DNA of 64,000 nt from Hymenobacter lucidus (GCF_020447265.1 NZ_JAJADR010000006.1:372001-436000), one strand, 5' to 3'. Counted from the stretch's first letter, positions 41,748-50,580 are shown. Translations and numbers: made by a program. The notes: generated by a model from the letters alone, not told the origin.

Positions 41748-41983
41748 TGCTTTTACTGCTATTGCTCGGTCAAGCCTGTGGGCAAAGCATGTGACCTATA
41801 AACGGCCTTAGCGCGGGCCGCTAGCTTGTGTTTGACGCTGGCAATAAGATGATTACACAAAACCAAGTCCAGACTGATGATTACTTGCATAATTTATTAC
41901 GCTTCACACTAGCCATATTTCCTTGCAACACTTTCACCCACTTGCCATTGCATTCTAACTATCCAAAATGACTTTTATTGAAA

Positions 41984-42017
41984 ATATTGTAATTATATAG
42001 TACGATTTATACAATAT
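41984..42017. promoter_or_regulatory. Operator-like dyad upstream of the alpha-amylase
   Basis: ATATTGTA at 41984-41991 and its inverse TACAATAT at 42010-42017 are separated by 18 bp. The box TATACTTG (42023-42030, seven of eight with TAnnTTTG) follows within a few bases, so a regulator bound there would cover the -33 region. Confidence 0.55.
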
Positions 42018-42065
42018 AGCTTTATACTTGCCCTATAATTCCGCTCTAACCAAAATTCCCACAGT

Positions 42066-43871
42066 ATGAACAAACTATCGACAGCGGCCCTTTCGGGTCT
42101 GCTTGCCGCAGGCTTGCTGTTGCCGTCCTGCACCAAGGATGCCGTGCAGCCTACCACTACCAATTCGCCCGCCGCGGCGCCTACCACCTCCAATGCCGTG
42201 GCGGTAAATGGGGTGATGATGCAGGCTTTTTACTGGGACGTGCCCCAGAGCAACCCCGCCGGTACCTGGTGGCAAAACCTGGGCAGCAAGGCCGCTGAGC
42301 TGAAAGCTGCCGGCATTACGGCTCTCTGGATACCGCCCGCCTACAAAGGCGGCAGCGCCACCGACGTGGGTTACGGCGTGTATGACCGTTACGACCTGGG
42401 CGAGTTCAACCAGAAGGGTACCGTGGCTACGCGCTATGGCACTATTAGCCAGCTGCAGGGCGCTATTACGGCTCTGCACGGCCAGGGCATTCAGGTGTAC
42501 GAGGATATGGTAATGAACCACCTCACCTTCGCCGACAACCAGGAACTGGCCAACAACCAGTACAACGTTTACACCAGCTTCACCTACCCGGGCCGCAACA
42601 ACACCTACAGCTCCTACAAGTGGCACTGGTACAACTTCTCGGCCACCCAGCAGGCACCCAACAACGGCTGGTACCAGTGGGCCGCCTACGATTTTCAGCC
42701 CTACGCCAACAACGACGCCTACGACAACCTGCTGGGCTCGGAAATCCGCTACGCCGACGTCAACAACGCCAACGAAACCATTACCTGGGGCAACTGGATT
42801 ACCACCAAGCTCGGCCTCGACGGCTACCGCCTCGACGCTACCAAGCACATCCAGACGGCTTACGTGAACCGCTGGCTCGACAACGTGAAAGGCACCCGCT
42901 TTGCCGTGAGCGAGGCCTGGTTCCGCAACCTGGGCGACCTGAACAACTACGCCGCCGCCACCGGGGGCCGCACCAGCCTGTTCGATGTGCCCCTGCACTA
43001 CACCTTCCAAGACATGAGCAATGGCAACGGTGCCTGGGACATGCGCGGTCTGCAATTCGCCGGCTTCACTGAGGCCAACGGGGCACTGTCGGTTTCCTTC
43101 GTCGATAACCACGACACCGACCACCCCGGCGCACTGTATTCGCCCGTTACCAACCTCAAGATGCTGGCCTACGCCTACATCCTGACCCGCGAAAAAGGCT
43201 ACCCCTGCGTGTTCTATAAGGACTACTACAACTACGGCCTGGGCGCCCAGATCAAGAAGCTCATCGACATCCGCCGGGCCAATGCCTACGGCACGGCAAA
43301 CGAGTACACGTCCATCAACGACGCCGATGTGTATGCCTACTCCCGCGCCGGCGACGCCACGCACCCCGGCCTGCTGGTGATGCTGAACGACGGCAGCACC
43401 GGCCGCTCAAAGTCCATTACCACGCCCTTCAAGAGCGTGACGCTGACCGATAAGACCGGCAACAGCACGGCCACGGTTACGACCAACGCCAGCGGTGTGG
43501 GTACCTTTCCCGTCAATGCCCGCAGCTACTCGGTGTGGGTGCCCGGCACCGGCAGCACCACGCCCCCGCCCACCGGCACTACCACAGCGGTTTCGTTTAA
43601 CGTGACCTACAGCGGCACCGTTTCGGGCCAGGATGTGTACGTGCTGGGCAGCACCGCCCAGCTTGGCGCCTGGAACACGGCCAACGCCATCAAGCTCAGC
43701 GGCGCGGCTTACCCCGTGTGGAAAGGCACCATCAACCTGACCAGCGGCACGAGCGTGCAGTACAAGTACATCCGCAAGGACGCGGCCGGCAACGTGCTCT
43801 ACGAAGGCGGTACCAACCGCACCTTCACGCCCAGCGGCACCAGCCAGACGCGCACCGAAACCTGGCAGTAA
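42066..43871 (+). CDS. Surface lipoprotein alpha-amylase (GH13) with CBM20
   Basis: The 601-residue protein has a lipobox (LLLPSC, followed by TKD). The GH13 barrel (about 40-400) includes YEDMVMNHLT, the nucleophile region GYRLDATKHI, the acid/base region FAVSEAWFRN and FVDNHDTDHPG. A beta-sandwich C domain follows. A CBM20 starch-binding module closes the protein (about 508-601, with VYVLGSTAQLGAWNTANAI and QYKYIRKDAAGNVLYEGG). It hydrolyses alpha-1,4-glucan outside the cell. It is a monocistronic gene behind an operator-like dyad. Confidence 0.94.
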   Translation: MNKLSTAALSGLLAAGLLLPSCTKDAVQPTTTNSPAAAPTTSNAVAVNGVMMQAFYWDVPQSNPAGTWWQNLGSKAAELKAAGITALWIPPAYKGGSATDVGYGVYDRYDLGEFNQKGTVATRYGTISQLQGAITALHGQGIQVYEDMVMNHLTFADNQELANNQYNVYTSFTYPGRNNTYSSYKWHWYNFSATQQAPNNGWYQWAAYDFQPYANNDAYDNLLGSEIRYADVNNANETITWGNWITTKLGLDGYRLDATKHIQTAYVNRWLDNVKGTRFAVSEAWFRNLGDLNNYAAATGGRTSLFDVPLHYTFQDMSNGNGAWDMRGLQFAGFTEANGALSVSFVDNHDTDHPGALYSPVTNLKMLAYAYILTREKGYPCVFYKDYYNYGLGAQIKKLIDIRRANAYGTANEYTSINDADVYAYSRAGDATHPGLLVMLNDGSTGRSKSITTPFKSVTLTDKTGNSTATVTTNASGVGTFPVNARSYSVWVPGTGSTTPPPTGTTTAVSFNVTYSGTVSGQDVYVLGSTAQLGAWNTANAIKLSGAAYPVWKGTINLTSGTSVQYKYIRKDAAGNVLYEGGTNRTFTPSGTSQTRTETWQ

Positions 43872-43900
43872 AGAAAGTTAGTTTAGTGAGGTGAATGGTG

Positions 43901-43927
43901 AAGGCCCGACTACAGTAGTCGGGCCTT
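43901..43927 (+). terminator. Terminator of the amylase gene
   Basis: AAGGCCCGACTA (43901-43912) pairs with TAGTCGGGCCTT (43916-43927), with a 3-nt loop and TT run. It belongs to the same stem family as 44465-44496 and 45111-45138. Confidence 0.85.
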
Positions 43928-43935
43928 TTGGGGTT

Positions 43936-44412
43936 TTACCGGGCTTCAATCAAGTTGCCGGAAGCATCAAATGTGGCTGGCGGTAAATCATACGCCCCAA
44001 GGATGCGCACTGGCTTGGCATCTGGCTCTCCAAAGTCGGTTTGGCTGTCGTCGGCCAGGTAGCTGCTGCCATTTTGGAATATGATGTCATAATAGGGGTC
44101 GAGCGGCTGTTCGGGGTGCGTGAAGGGCACTAGCACCGCTACCGCATATGTAGCCGACAATCCTTGCCCAAGCCACAGGCTCCGCGCTTCCCAGTCCTCG
44201 TGTGGCGTACGATAGATAGCCAGATGCTGGGGAAAGTGCGGCACTTCTGACGTAGTAGTTTCGAAAAAGATATGCGTAGCATTGGTTGAATCGAATACCA
44301 TTGGCTCGTCTTCACCTACCATCATACTCCATTCGAATACGGTAAGCTCCGGCAGCACAGCTTGCAGGAACGCCTGAATCTGCGCTACGGTCAGCACTCG
44401 GCCGACATACAT
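43936..44412 (-). CDS. Hypothetical cytoplasmic protein
   Basis: The 158-residue protein has no known domain. It begins YVGRVLTVAQIQAFLQAVLP and contains a hydrophobic core with THIFFETTT, plus a PLDPYYDIIFQNGS block. ATG 44412 is favoured because the GGAGG at 44422-44426 lies 9 nt before it, an unusually good ribosome binding site for this genome. The more distant ATG at 44421 has no spacing to that site. It is convergent with the amylase gene. Confidence 0.6.
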   Translation of the reverse strand: MYVGRVLTVAQIQAFLQAVLPELTVFEWSMMVGEDEPMVFDSTNATHIFFETTTSEVPHFPQHLAIYRTPHEDWEARSLWLGQGLSATYAVAVLVPFTHPEQPLDPYYDIIFQNGSSYLADDSQTDFGEPDAKPVRILGAYDLPPATFDASGNLIEAR

Positions 44413-44464
44413 TTCTTCCATCCTCCAAAGTAACGCCTCAGCACGAACACATTGCCGGATCAAA

Positions 44465-44496
44465 GGCAAAGGCCGACTCTGCAGTCGGCCTTTGCC
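44465..44496 (-). terminator. Hairpin upstream of the hypothetical gene
   Basis: GGCAAAGGCCGACT (44465-44478) pairs perfectly with 44483-44496 around loop CTGC. It lies upstream of the 43936-44412 gene and downstream of no plus-strand gene, so its target is unclear. The stem core is shared with 45111-45138. Confidence 0.7.
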
Positions 44497-44500
44497 CTGT

Positions 44501-44527
44501 GTAGAGGGTGCCTACTGGCGTCTCTAC
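44501..44527. repeat. Decayed relative of the 14623-14747 arm
   Basis: GTAGAGGGTGCC followed by GGCGTCTCTAC forms a short inverted repeat like the arms of the 14.6 kb element, with several differences. It is next to the hairpin at 44465-44496. Confidence 0.4.
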
Positions 44528-44618
44528 AATGGTTCGGGCGTTAACCAGTCACCGACGGGCAGTTGTGCCAAACACCCTCCGACAGGCTGCTATATTTAAA
44601 CTCGTTTCGCCTCGCCCT

Positions 44619-45098
44619 ATGCTTTCTTCCCTGATTCCGGCCGTTTCTTTGTCGGCCATTGTCTTTTTGTATGGCTACTGGCTTTATCAGAATCGGGAAA
44701 ACATCCGCTACTACTTGGCCCCGATTGGCATTCTGCTGGGCTGCCTGCTGCTGGCGGGCCTTACTCAAAGCTATGTGTTTGCGCGGGCGGAAGTGGCCAG
44801 CTACACAGCCGGGGAAGGCATGATGAGCGAAATGAAGTACAACGAGCCCAACTACACGGGCGAGGAAATTCCGCTGCTCCTGGTTTTCTTGGGACCAGTT
44901 GCGGGTTTCGTGCTGCTGTTGCTCCTGCTGCCCCGCGCCATGCGGCGGATTCAGGGCGTGCATTATATTACCCTGCTTCTGTTCGTGTATCCGGTGCTGG
45001 CCATCATACTTCTTTCCACGGTCGGTGGCTCCCGGCCGCGGTTTTACGAGGGCCAGGCGCTGCCGGCTGTTGGTACCAAGGTGCCGACGCGGCCCTGA
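44619..45098 (+). CDS. Hypothetical membrane protein with four helices
   Basis: ATG 44619 gives 159 residues with predicted membrane helices at about 5-22, 35-52, 85-105 and 116-136. The loop between helices 2 and 3 (about 60-80) is polar (GEGMMSEMKYNEPNYTGEE). I recognise no family. It is terminated by 45111-45138. TATATTTA at 44591-44598 may be a -7 box (seven of eight). Confidence 0.6.
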   Translation: MLSSLIPAVSLSAIVFLYGYWLYQNRENIRYYLAPIGILLGCLLLAGLTQSYVFARAEVASYTAGEGMMSEMKYNEPNYTGEEIPLLLVFLGPVAGFVLLLLLLPRAMRRIQGVHYITLLLFVYPVLAIILLSTVGGSRPRFYEGQALPAVGTKVPTRP

Positions 45099-45110
45099 GA
45101 AGCCCACAAA

Positions 45111-45138
45111 AAAAGGCCGACTATGCAGTCGGCCTTTT
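45111..45138. terminator. Bidirectional terminator
   Basis: AAAAGGCCGACT (45111-45122) pairs with AGTCGGCCTTTT (45127-45138) around loop ATGC, with A-rich and T-rich flanks. It separates the convergent membrane-protein and DUF3109 genes. Confidence 0.88.
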
Positions 45139-45148
45139 CCTTCCCCGC

Positions 45149-45730
45149 TTAAGCATTCACCGGCGGGCTGTTGGTTTCGATTTCGGTTACCAGCTCTTCG
45201 TACCACTGCTCGCCGTACTTGCGCACCAGCGGGTCTTTTAGAAACTGGTAGATGCGCACCCCGAGCGTAGAGCCGAAGCTGCACGCGGGGTTGCAGATAT
45301 TCCACCGGTCGTAGTTGAGGGCCTCGAAGTCCTCGTACTTGGTGATGCGAATCGGGTACAAATGGCAGCTGATGGGCTTTTTAAACGTCGTGACGCCCGC
45401 CAGGTAGGCCTGCTCAATGCCGCACTTCAGAATTCCCCGCTCGTCGTAGAGGGCATAGGCGCACTCCCGGTCGTTGATGGTGGTGGTGCTGAAGTCGCCT
45501 TCCCAGTCCTTAATGTAGAGGCCCTGCTGCTCGATGGCCCGCTGCCCGGCTTCGGTAATAAAGGGCTTGATCTTGTCGTATTCCTGCTCCAGAACCTGCA
45601 GCTCGTGAGCTTCGAGCGGGGCGCCCAGGTCGCCTTCCACGCAGCAGGCTCCTTTGCAGGCTTCCAGGTTGCAGACAAAGAAATTGTCGCGGATGTCGTC
45701 GGAAATGACGGTATTCTGAATGATAATCAT
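45149..45730 (-). CDS. DUF3109 family cysteine-rich protein
   Basis: The 193-residue protein has the DUF3109 layout. A cysteine cluster (VCNLEACKGACCVEGD) is near the N-terminus. CAYALYDERGILKCGIE lies in the middle, and CHLYPIRITKY and CNPACSFGSTLGV follow. The eight or more cysteines suggest an Fe-S cluster or zinc site. Its function is unknown, but it is conserved in Bacteroidota. ATG 45730 matches the family start. On its strand, TATCTTTG lies about 23 bp upstream and fits the -7 consensus. Confidence 0.9.
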   Translation of the reverse strand: MIIIQNTVISDDIRDNFFVCNLEACKGACCVEGDLGAPLEAHELQVLEQEYDKIKPFITEAGQRAIEQQGLYIKDWEGDFSTTTINDRECAYALYDERGILKCGIEQAYLAGVTTFKKPISCHLYPIRITKYEDFEALNYDRWNICNPACSFGSTLGVRIYQFLKDPLVRKYGEQWYEELVTEIETNSPPVNA

Positions 45731-45835
45731 GGCATTGCAAAGAAGCGAACTGCAAAGATACACCCAGCGTTGAGAAGCAGTTCAACCCAATCCGGAAACT
45801 CTGCTGACAAGGCTGCAACTCCGCAGGCAAAGCCC

Positions 45836-45843
45836 TACCTTTG
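45836..45843 (+). promoter_or_regulatory. Bacteroidota -7 box upstream of the helicase
   Basis: TACCTTTG at 45836-45843 matches TAnnTTTG exactly, 33 nt before the helicase ATG. The -33 region at 19 bp reads CTGC, so only half of the consensus is met. Confidence 0.5.
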
Positions 45844-45876
45844 CCCCTTAGCCGAGGCGCTGATATTACCTGACGA

Positions 45877-48123
45877 ATGGCATTAGATTACAACAAACTC
45901 CTGAACCCCTCCCAGGCCGCCGCGGTACTGCAAATCGACGGCCCCTGCATGATTATCGCCGGTGCCGGCTCGGGCAAAACCCGGGTGCTGACCTACCGCA
46001 TTGCCAACTTGCTCGAACAGGGCGTCGACCCGTTCAATATCCTGGCATTGACCTTTACCAACAAGGCCGCCAAGGAAATGCGCGCCCGTATCGAGAAGGT
46101 AGTGGGCCCCGATGCCAAGAACGTGTGGATGGGCACGTTCCACTCGGTGTTTGCCAAAATCCTGCGCTCCGAGGCCGACAAAATCGGCTTTCCCCGCCAC
46201 TTCACCATCTACGATACCCAGGACTCCAAAACGCTCGTCACCCAGATTGTGAAGGAGCTGGACCTGGACGACAAGCTCTACAAGCCGAGCATGGTACTGG
46301 GCCGGATTTCGGCCGCCAAGAACAAGCTGATTTCGGTGCAGCAGTACGTCAACGACCCGGTGATTCGCCAGGACGACGAGGCCGCGCTGCGCCCCAAAAT
46401 CGGGGCCATCTACCAGCAATATGCCTCGCGCTGCTTCAAGGCCGGCGCCATGGACTTCGACGATCTGCTCTTCAACACGAACGTGCTCTTCAAGGACCAC
46501 CCCGACGTGCTGAACAAGTACCAGAACATCTTCAAGTACGTGATGGTCGACGAGTATCAGGACACGAACTATTCGCAGTACCTGATTACGCGTAAGCTGG
46601 CGGCTAAAGAGCGGAATATCTGCGTGGTGGGCGACGATGCCCAGAGTATCTACGCCTTCCGCGGCGCCGATATTACCAATATTCTCAACTTCGAGAAAGA
46701 TTACCCCGAGCTGCAGGTCTTCAAGCTGGAGCAGAACTACCGCTCCACGAAGAACATCGTGAAGGCCGCCAACTCGGTCATCAAAAACAACAAGGCCCAG
46801 CTGCGCAAAGACGTTTTCTCCGATAACGAGGACGGCACCCTGATTGAGGTCATTAAGGCCGCTTCCGACAACGAGGAGGGCAAATTGGTGGCCAACAGCA
46901 TCTACGAGGACAAGATGAACCACCATCTGTCCTACGACAACTTTGCCATCCTCTACCGCACTAACGCCCAGAGCCGGGCCATGGAAGAGGCCCTGCGCAA
47001 GCTCAACATCAAGTATAAAATCGTTGGTGGCCTCTCGTTCTACCAGCGCAAGGAAATCAAGGACCTGGTAGCCTACCTGCGCCTGACGGTGAACCACAAC
47101 GACGAGCAGGCCCTGCGGCGCGTCATCAACTACCCCAAGCGCGGCATCGGCGACACGACCATCAGCAAGCTCATCAACACGGCCGAGGAGTCGAATCACA
47201 CGATGTGGGAAGTGGTCAGCAACGCTAATTCCTTCCTGACGGCCCGCATTGCCAACCCGATTGAGACGTTTGCCGAGCAGATCAAGAGCTACGCGGTGCT
47301 GGCGGCCAAGGAAGATGCCTTCGAGGCGGCCAAGTTTATTGCCAAGAACTCGGGCATGATTGAGGAGCTCTACGCCGATAAAAGCATCGAGGGCCTGAGC
47401 CGCTACGAAAACATTCAGGAACTTCTCAACGGCGTGAAGGCCTACACTGAGGACCCCGAGCGTGAGGATAAAAGCCTTGCCTCCTTCCTGCAGGATATTG
47501 CCCTCGTGACGGACGCCGACACCAAGGACGCCAAGGATGATGGCGAATCGGTGACGATGATGACCATTCACTCGGCCAAGGGCCTGGAATTCCGCAACGT
47601 CTACATCGTGGGCATGGAGGAAAACCTGTTTCCGAGCCAGATGATGATAACCTCCCGGGCCGACCTGGAGGAGGAGCGCCGCCTGTTCTACGTGGCCATT
47701 ACTCGGGCCGAAAAGAAGCTCACGCTCAGCTACGCCACCTCCCGCTACCAGTGGGGCAATCTGCGCAGCTGCGAGAAAAGCCGCTTTCTGGACGAAATTG
47801 ACCCGCAGTTCGTCGACTTCAAGTTCTCTTCGGCCGGCCCCGGCGAGTCGCCGTTTGGCCACGTGGTGGAGCGCCGCTCGAACCTAATTCCGCCCGCGCC
47901 GCGTAAGATGGTGGCCAAGGGCTACACCCCGCCCGCCGATTTCCAGCCCTCCGACACGAGCAATCTGCAAACCGGGCAGCGCGTGGAACATCCCAAGTTC
48001 GGCTTCGGCAAGGTAACCAAGCTCGAAGTGCAGCAGGGCTCTACCAAGGCCATCATCGACTTCGAAGAAGTGGGTGAGAAGACGTTATTGCTGAGTTTTG
48101 CGAAATTGCGGGTGCTGAGCTAG
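45877..48123 (+). CDS. UvrD/PcrA-type superfamily 1 DNA helicase
   Basis: The 748-residue protein has all the SF1A motifs in order: Walker A AGAGSGKTRVL, DEYQDTNYSQ (motif II), GDDAQSIYAFRGA (motif III), NYRST, HSAKGLEFRNVYIVGM (V) and FYVAITRAEKKL (VI). The C-terminal tail ends in the PcrA/UvrD tudor-like segment GQRVEHPKFGFGKV. It unwinds DNA 3' to 5' in repair and replication-fork maintenance. PcrA versus UvrD cannot be resolved. The gene stands alone, divergent from the DUF3109 gene. Confidence 0.94.
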   Translation: MALDYNKLLNPSQAAAVLQIDGPCMIIAGAGSGKTRVLTYRIANLLEQGVDPFNILALTFTNKAAKEMRARIEKVVGPDAKNVWMGTFHSVFAKILRSEADKIGFPRHFTIYDTQDSKTLVTQIVKELDLDDKLYKPSMVLGRISAAKNKLISVQQYVNDPVIRQDDEAALRPKIGAIYQQYASRCFKAGAMDFDDLLFNTNVLFKDHPDVLNKYQNIFKYVMVDEYQDTNYSQYLITRKLAAKERNICVVGDDAQSIYAFRGADITNILNFEKDYPELQVFKLEQNYRSTKNIVKAANSVIKNNKAQLRKDVFSDNEDGTLIEVIKAASDNEEGKLVANSIYEDKMNHHLSYDNFAILYRTNAQSRAMEEALRKLNIKYKIVGGLSFYQRKEIKDLVAYLRLTVNHNDEQALRRVINYPKRGIGDTTISKLINTAEESNHTMWEVVSNANSFLTARIANPIETFAEQIKSYAVLAAKEDAFEAAKFIAKNSGMIEELYADKSIEGLSRYENIQELLNGVKAYTEDPEREDKSLASFLQDIALVTDADTKDAKDDGESVTMMTIHSAKGLEFRNVYIVGMEENLFPSQMMITSRADLEEERRLFYVAITRAEKKLTLSYATSRYQWGNLRSCEKSRFLDEIDPQFVDFKFSSAGPGESPFGHVVERRSNLIPPAPRKMVAKGYTPPADFQPSDTSNLQTGQRVEHPKFGFGKVTKLEVQQGSTKAIIDFEEVGEKTLLLSFAKLRVLS

Positions 48124-48260
48124 CCGGAACGTCGTAACTTGACCAGCTTGCCGCCTCCGGCCGATCTGCTACCCCTTGTGACTTAGCATGCTACGCCCGG
48201 CCGGCCCCAATCCAATTTGATTTAAACAGCGGCTTTTCAAAGCGGCTACGCCTTTTTTCC

Positions 48261-48998
48261 ATGGCATTACCTTCCCCTTTTAAACACGAACTGCTACTGC
48301 GCGAATACGGCCAGAGCACTTACGAGCTGATTCAGCAGCTGCGCACGATTGAAGACCGTGAGGAGCGCACTAAGCGGGCCCAGCAGATCGTGCAGCTCAT
48401 TTTCCGTCTCAACCCCAGCCTGCGTGACCAGCCCGACGCCCAGCCGAAAGTGTGGAACCACGTTTTCGAAATGACCGACGGCGAGCTGGACGTAGATAGC
48501 CCCTTCCCGCTGCACAAGCTCGATATTCTGGCCAAGCAGCCGGAGCGCGTGGCCTACCCCAGCAAGTCGCCCAAGCTGAAGCCCTACGGCCGCAGCGTAG
48601 AGGTGATGATTGAGCAGGCCATTGCCCTCGAAGATGCCGCCGAGCGGGAACAGGCTACCATTGCCATCGGCCGCACCATGAAGTTCTTGTACCGCTCCTA
48701 CAGCAAGGAAAACGCAAAGGACGTCACCATCCTCAAGCACCTCAAGGAGCTGTCGGGCGGCAAGCTGGAGCTGGACCCGGCCGTAGTGGATGCCCAGAAT
48801 CTGTTCGAGTTTGCTACGCCACCCGCTACCGGCGGCCGGCCTGCGCCCTTCATCGTGCCCCAGCCCCGCGCCGAGCGTTCGGAGCGCGGCGACCGGAGCG
48901 ACCGGGAAGCCCGCCGCGGCGGCAACAACAACCGGCGTGATAAGCAGCGCCGCGGCGGCAAGAAAAGTCGCCAGGAGCCGCAGCAGCCCCCGCAGTAA
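48261..48998 (+). CDS. DUF4290 family protein
   Basis: The 245-residue protein has a DUF4290 domain (about 5-185, with LLLREYGQSTYELIQQLRTI and AIGRTMKFLYRSYSKENAKD) followed by a basic, low-complexity Arg/Gly/Asn tail (about 195-245). The tail looks like a nucleic-acid-binding extension. Its role is unknown. It regularly precedes murA in Bacteroidota, and does so here across a repeat-filled 127-bp gap. It begins 137 bp after the helicase stop. Confidence 0.88.
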   Translation: MALPSPFKHELLLREYGQSTYELIQQLRTIEDREERTKRAQQIVQLIFRLNPSLRDQPDAQPKVWNHVFEMTDGELDVDSPFPLHKLDILAKQPERVAYPSKSPKLKPYGRSVEVMIEQAIALEDAAEREQATIAIGRTMKFLYRSYSKENAKDVTILKHLKELSGGKLELDPAVVDAQNLFEFATPPATGGRPAPFIVPQPRAERSERGDRSDREARRGGNNNRRDKQRRGGKKSRQEPQQPPQ

Positions 48999-49008
48999 GG
49001 CTTTAGTT

Positions 49009-49122
49009 GCCCGTTGCTAGTTGTCCGTTGTTAGAGCCTTTACCGCCTGACAACGCACAACTAGCAACGGACAACTAACAACAATACGGGGACCGAACAA
49101 CGAACAACGTACAACCAGTTAC
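49009..49122. repeat. Phrase-type inverted repeat between DUF4290 and murA
   Basis: GTTGCTAGTTGTCCGTTGTT on the left (about 49012-49032) is the inverse of AACTAGCAACGGACAACTAA on the right (about 49057-49078). The arms match at about 25 of 28 positions. Further copies of ACAACGAACAACG-like words run up to the murA start. The element fills the whole gap. Confidence 0.65.
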
Positions 49123-49125
49123 TAC

Positions 49126-50430
49126 ATGGCTTCATTTGAAGTAATCGGCGGCAAACCGCTGAAGGGTGAAATCGTGCCGCAGGGCGCTAAAAACGAAGCC
49201 CTCCAAATTCTGTGCGCGGTATTGCTTACCGCTGAGCCCGTCACGATCAGCAACATCCCTGACATCCGCGACGTGAACAAGCTCATCGAGCTGCTGCGCG
49301 ACATGGGCGTTAAAGTCGGCAAACTAGCTAACGACACCTACCGCTTCCAGGCCGACGCGGTAAACCTCGATTACCTCGATTCCGAGCAGTTTGTGGCCCA
49401 AGGCCGGGCCCTGCGTGGCTCCGTCATGATTCTAGGCCCCATGCTGGCCCGCTTCGGCAAGTGCCAGCTACCCAAGCCCGGCGGCGACAAAATCGGCCGG
49501 CGGCCAATGGATACACACTTTCTGGGTCTGGAAAAGCTCGGTGGCAAGCTCACACTGGAAGGCACCGACTTCTACCGTATCAAGGCCGAAAATGGCCTGC
49601 GCGGCACCTACATGTTGCTCGATGAGGCTTCGGTAACCGGCACGGCCAACATCGTCATGGCTGCCGTACTGGCCGAGGGCACCACTACGATTTACAACGC
49701 CGCCTGTGAGCCGTACTTGCAGCAGCTTTGCAAGATGCTGGTGCGCATGGGGGCCAAAATCAACGGTATCGGCTCCAACCTGCTTACCATCGAAGGTGTG
49801 GAAAGCCTGGGCGGCACCGAGCACCGCATGCTGCCCGACATGATTGAAATCGGCTCTTTCATCGGATTGGCGGCCATGACGGGTTCCGAAATCACCATCA
49901 AAGACTGCCAGGTAGCCGAGCTGGGCCTGATTCCGGATACCTTCCGCAAGCTGGGCATTCAGCTGGAAATCCGGGGGGATGATATCTTTATTCCGGCCCA
50001 GGACCATTACGAAATTGCCACTTACCTCGATGGCAGCATTCTGACCGTGTCGGACCATACCTGGCCCGGCCTAACCCCGGATTTGCTCAGCATTGTGCTC
50101 GTGGTGGCTATTCAGGCCAAAGGCACCGTGCTCATTCACCAGAAGATGTTCGAGTCGCGCCTGTTCTTTGTCGATAAACTCATCGACATGGGCGCCCAGA
50201 TTACCCTCTGCGACCCGCACCGCGCCATCGTCATTGGCCTCGACAAGCGCAACGCCCTGCGTGGCATCAGCATGACCTCGCCCGATATCCGCGCCGGCGT
50301 AGCTCTGCTCATTGCGGCCCTCTCAGCCGACGGCCGTAGCGTTATCGACAACGTGGAGCAGATTGACCGCGGCTACCAGTTCATCGACAAGCGCCTGAAC
50401 GCCCTGGGCGCCCAGATCCGGCGGCTGTAA
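49126..50430 (+). CDS. murA: UDP-N-acetylglucosamine 1-carboxyvinyltransferase MurA
   Basis: The 434-residue protein has the two-domain EPSP-synthase fold. Substrate loops include GAKNEALQILCAVLLT, LPKPGGDKIGRRPMDTH and the C-terminal TSPDIRAGVALLIAAL. It transfers enolpyruvate to UDP-GlcNAc at the start of peptidoglycan synthesis. The residue equivalent to the fosfomycin-reactive Cys115 of E. coli is Asp121 here, in PGGDKIG. The ATG at 49126 matches the family start. An intrinsic terminator follows at 50456-50486. Confidence 0.95.
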   Translation: MASFEVIGGKPLKGEIVPQGAKNEALQILCAVLLTAEPVTISNIPDIRDVNKLIELLRDMGVKVGKLANDTYRFQADAVNLDYLDSEQFVAQGRALRGSVMILGPMLARFGKCQLPKPGGDKIGRRPMDTHFLGLEKLGGKLTLEGTDFYRIKAENGLRGTYMLLDEASVTGTANIVMAAVLAEGTTTIYNAACEPYLQQLCKMLVRMGAKINGIGSNLLTIEGVESLGGTEHRMLPDMIEIGSFIGLAAMTGSEITIKDCQVAELGLIPDTFRKLGIQLEIRGDDIFIPAQDHYEIATYLDGSILTVSDHTWPGLTPDLLSIVLVVAIQAKGTVLIHQKMFESRLFFVDKLIDMGAQITLCDPHRAIVIGLDKRNALRGISMTSPDIRAGVALLIAALSADGRSVIDNVEQIDRGYQFIDKRLNALGAQIRRL

Positions 50431-50455
50431 CCAGCACAGAGCTGCTCTTCCTTCC

Positions 50456-50486
50456 AAAGCCCGGCTTTCTGGTAAAGCCGGGCTTT
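50456..50486 (+). terminator. Terminator of murA
   Basis: AAAGCCCGGCTTT (50456-50468) pairs with AAAGCCGGGCTTT (50474-50486) and a T-run follows. It is 25 bp past the murA stop. Confidence 0.9.
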
Positions 50487-50580
50487 TTTGGGCGCATACT
50501 AGCCGGAGCAACTCATCCGTTACAGTTACGGCACGACGGCAAAGAGGCGGTGGGACACATTCATTTTACCCCTTTCGCTC

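Noticed and set aside
42075..43364. Minus-strand open frame of about 430 codons
   Set aside because: It is antisense to the GH13 amylase, whose catalytic residues are intact.
45883..47862. Minus-strand open frame of about 660 codons
   Set aside because: It is antisense to the UvrD/PcrA helicase with all SF1 motifs. It is a shadow.
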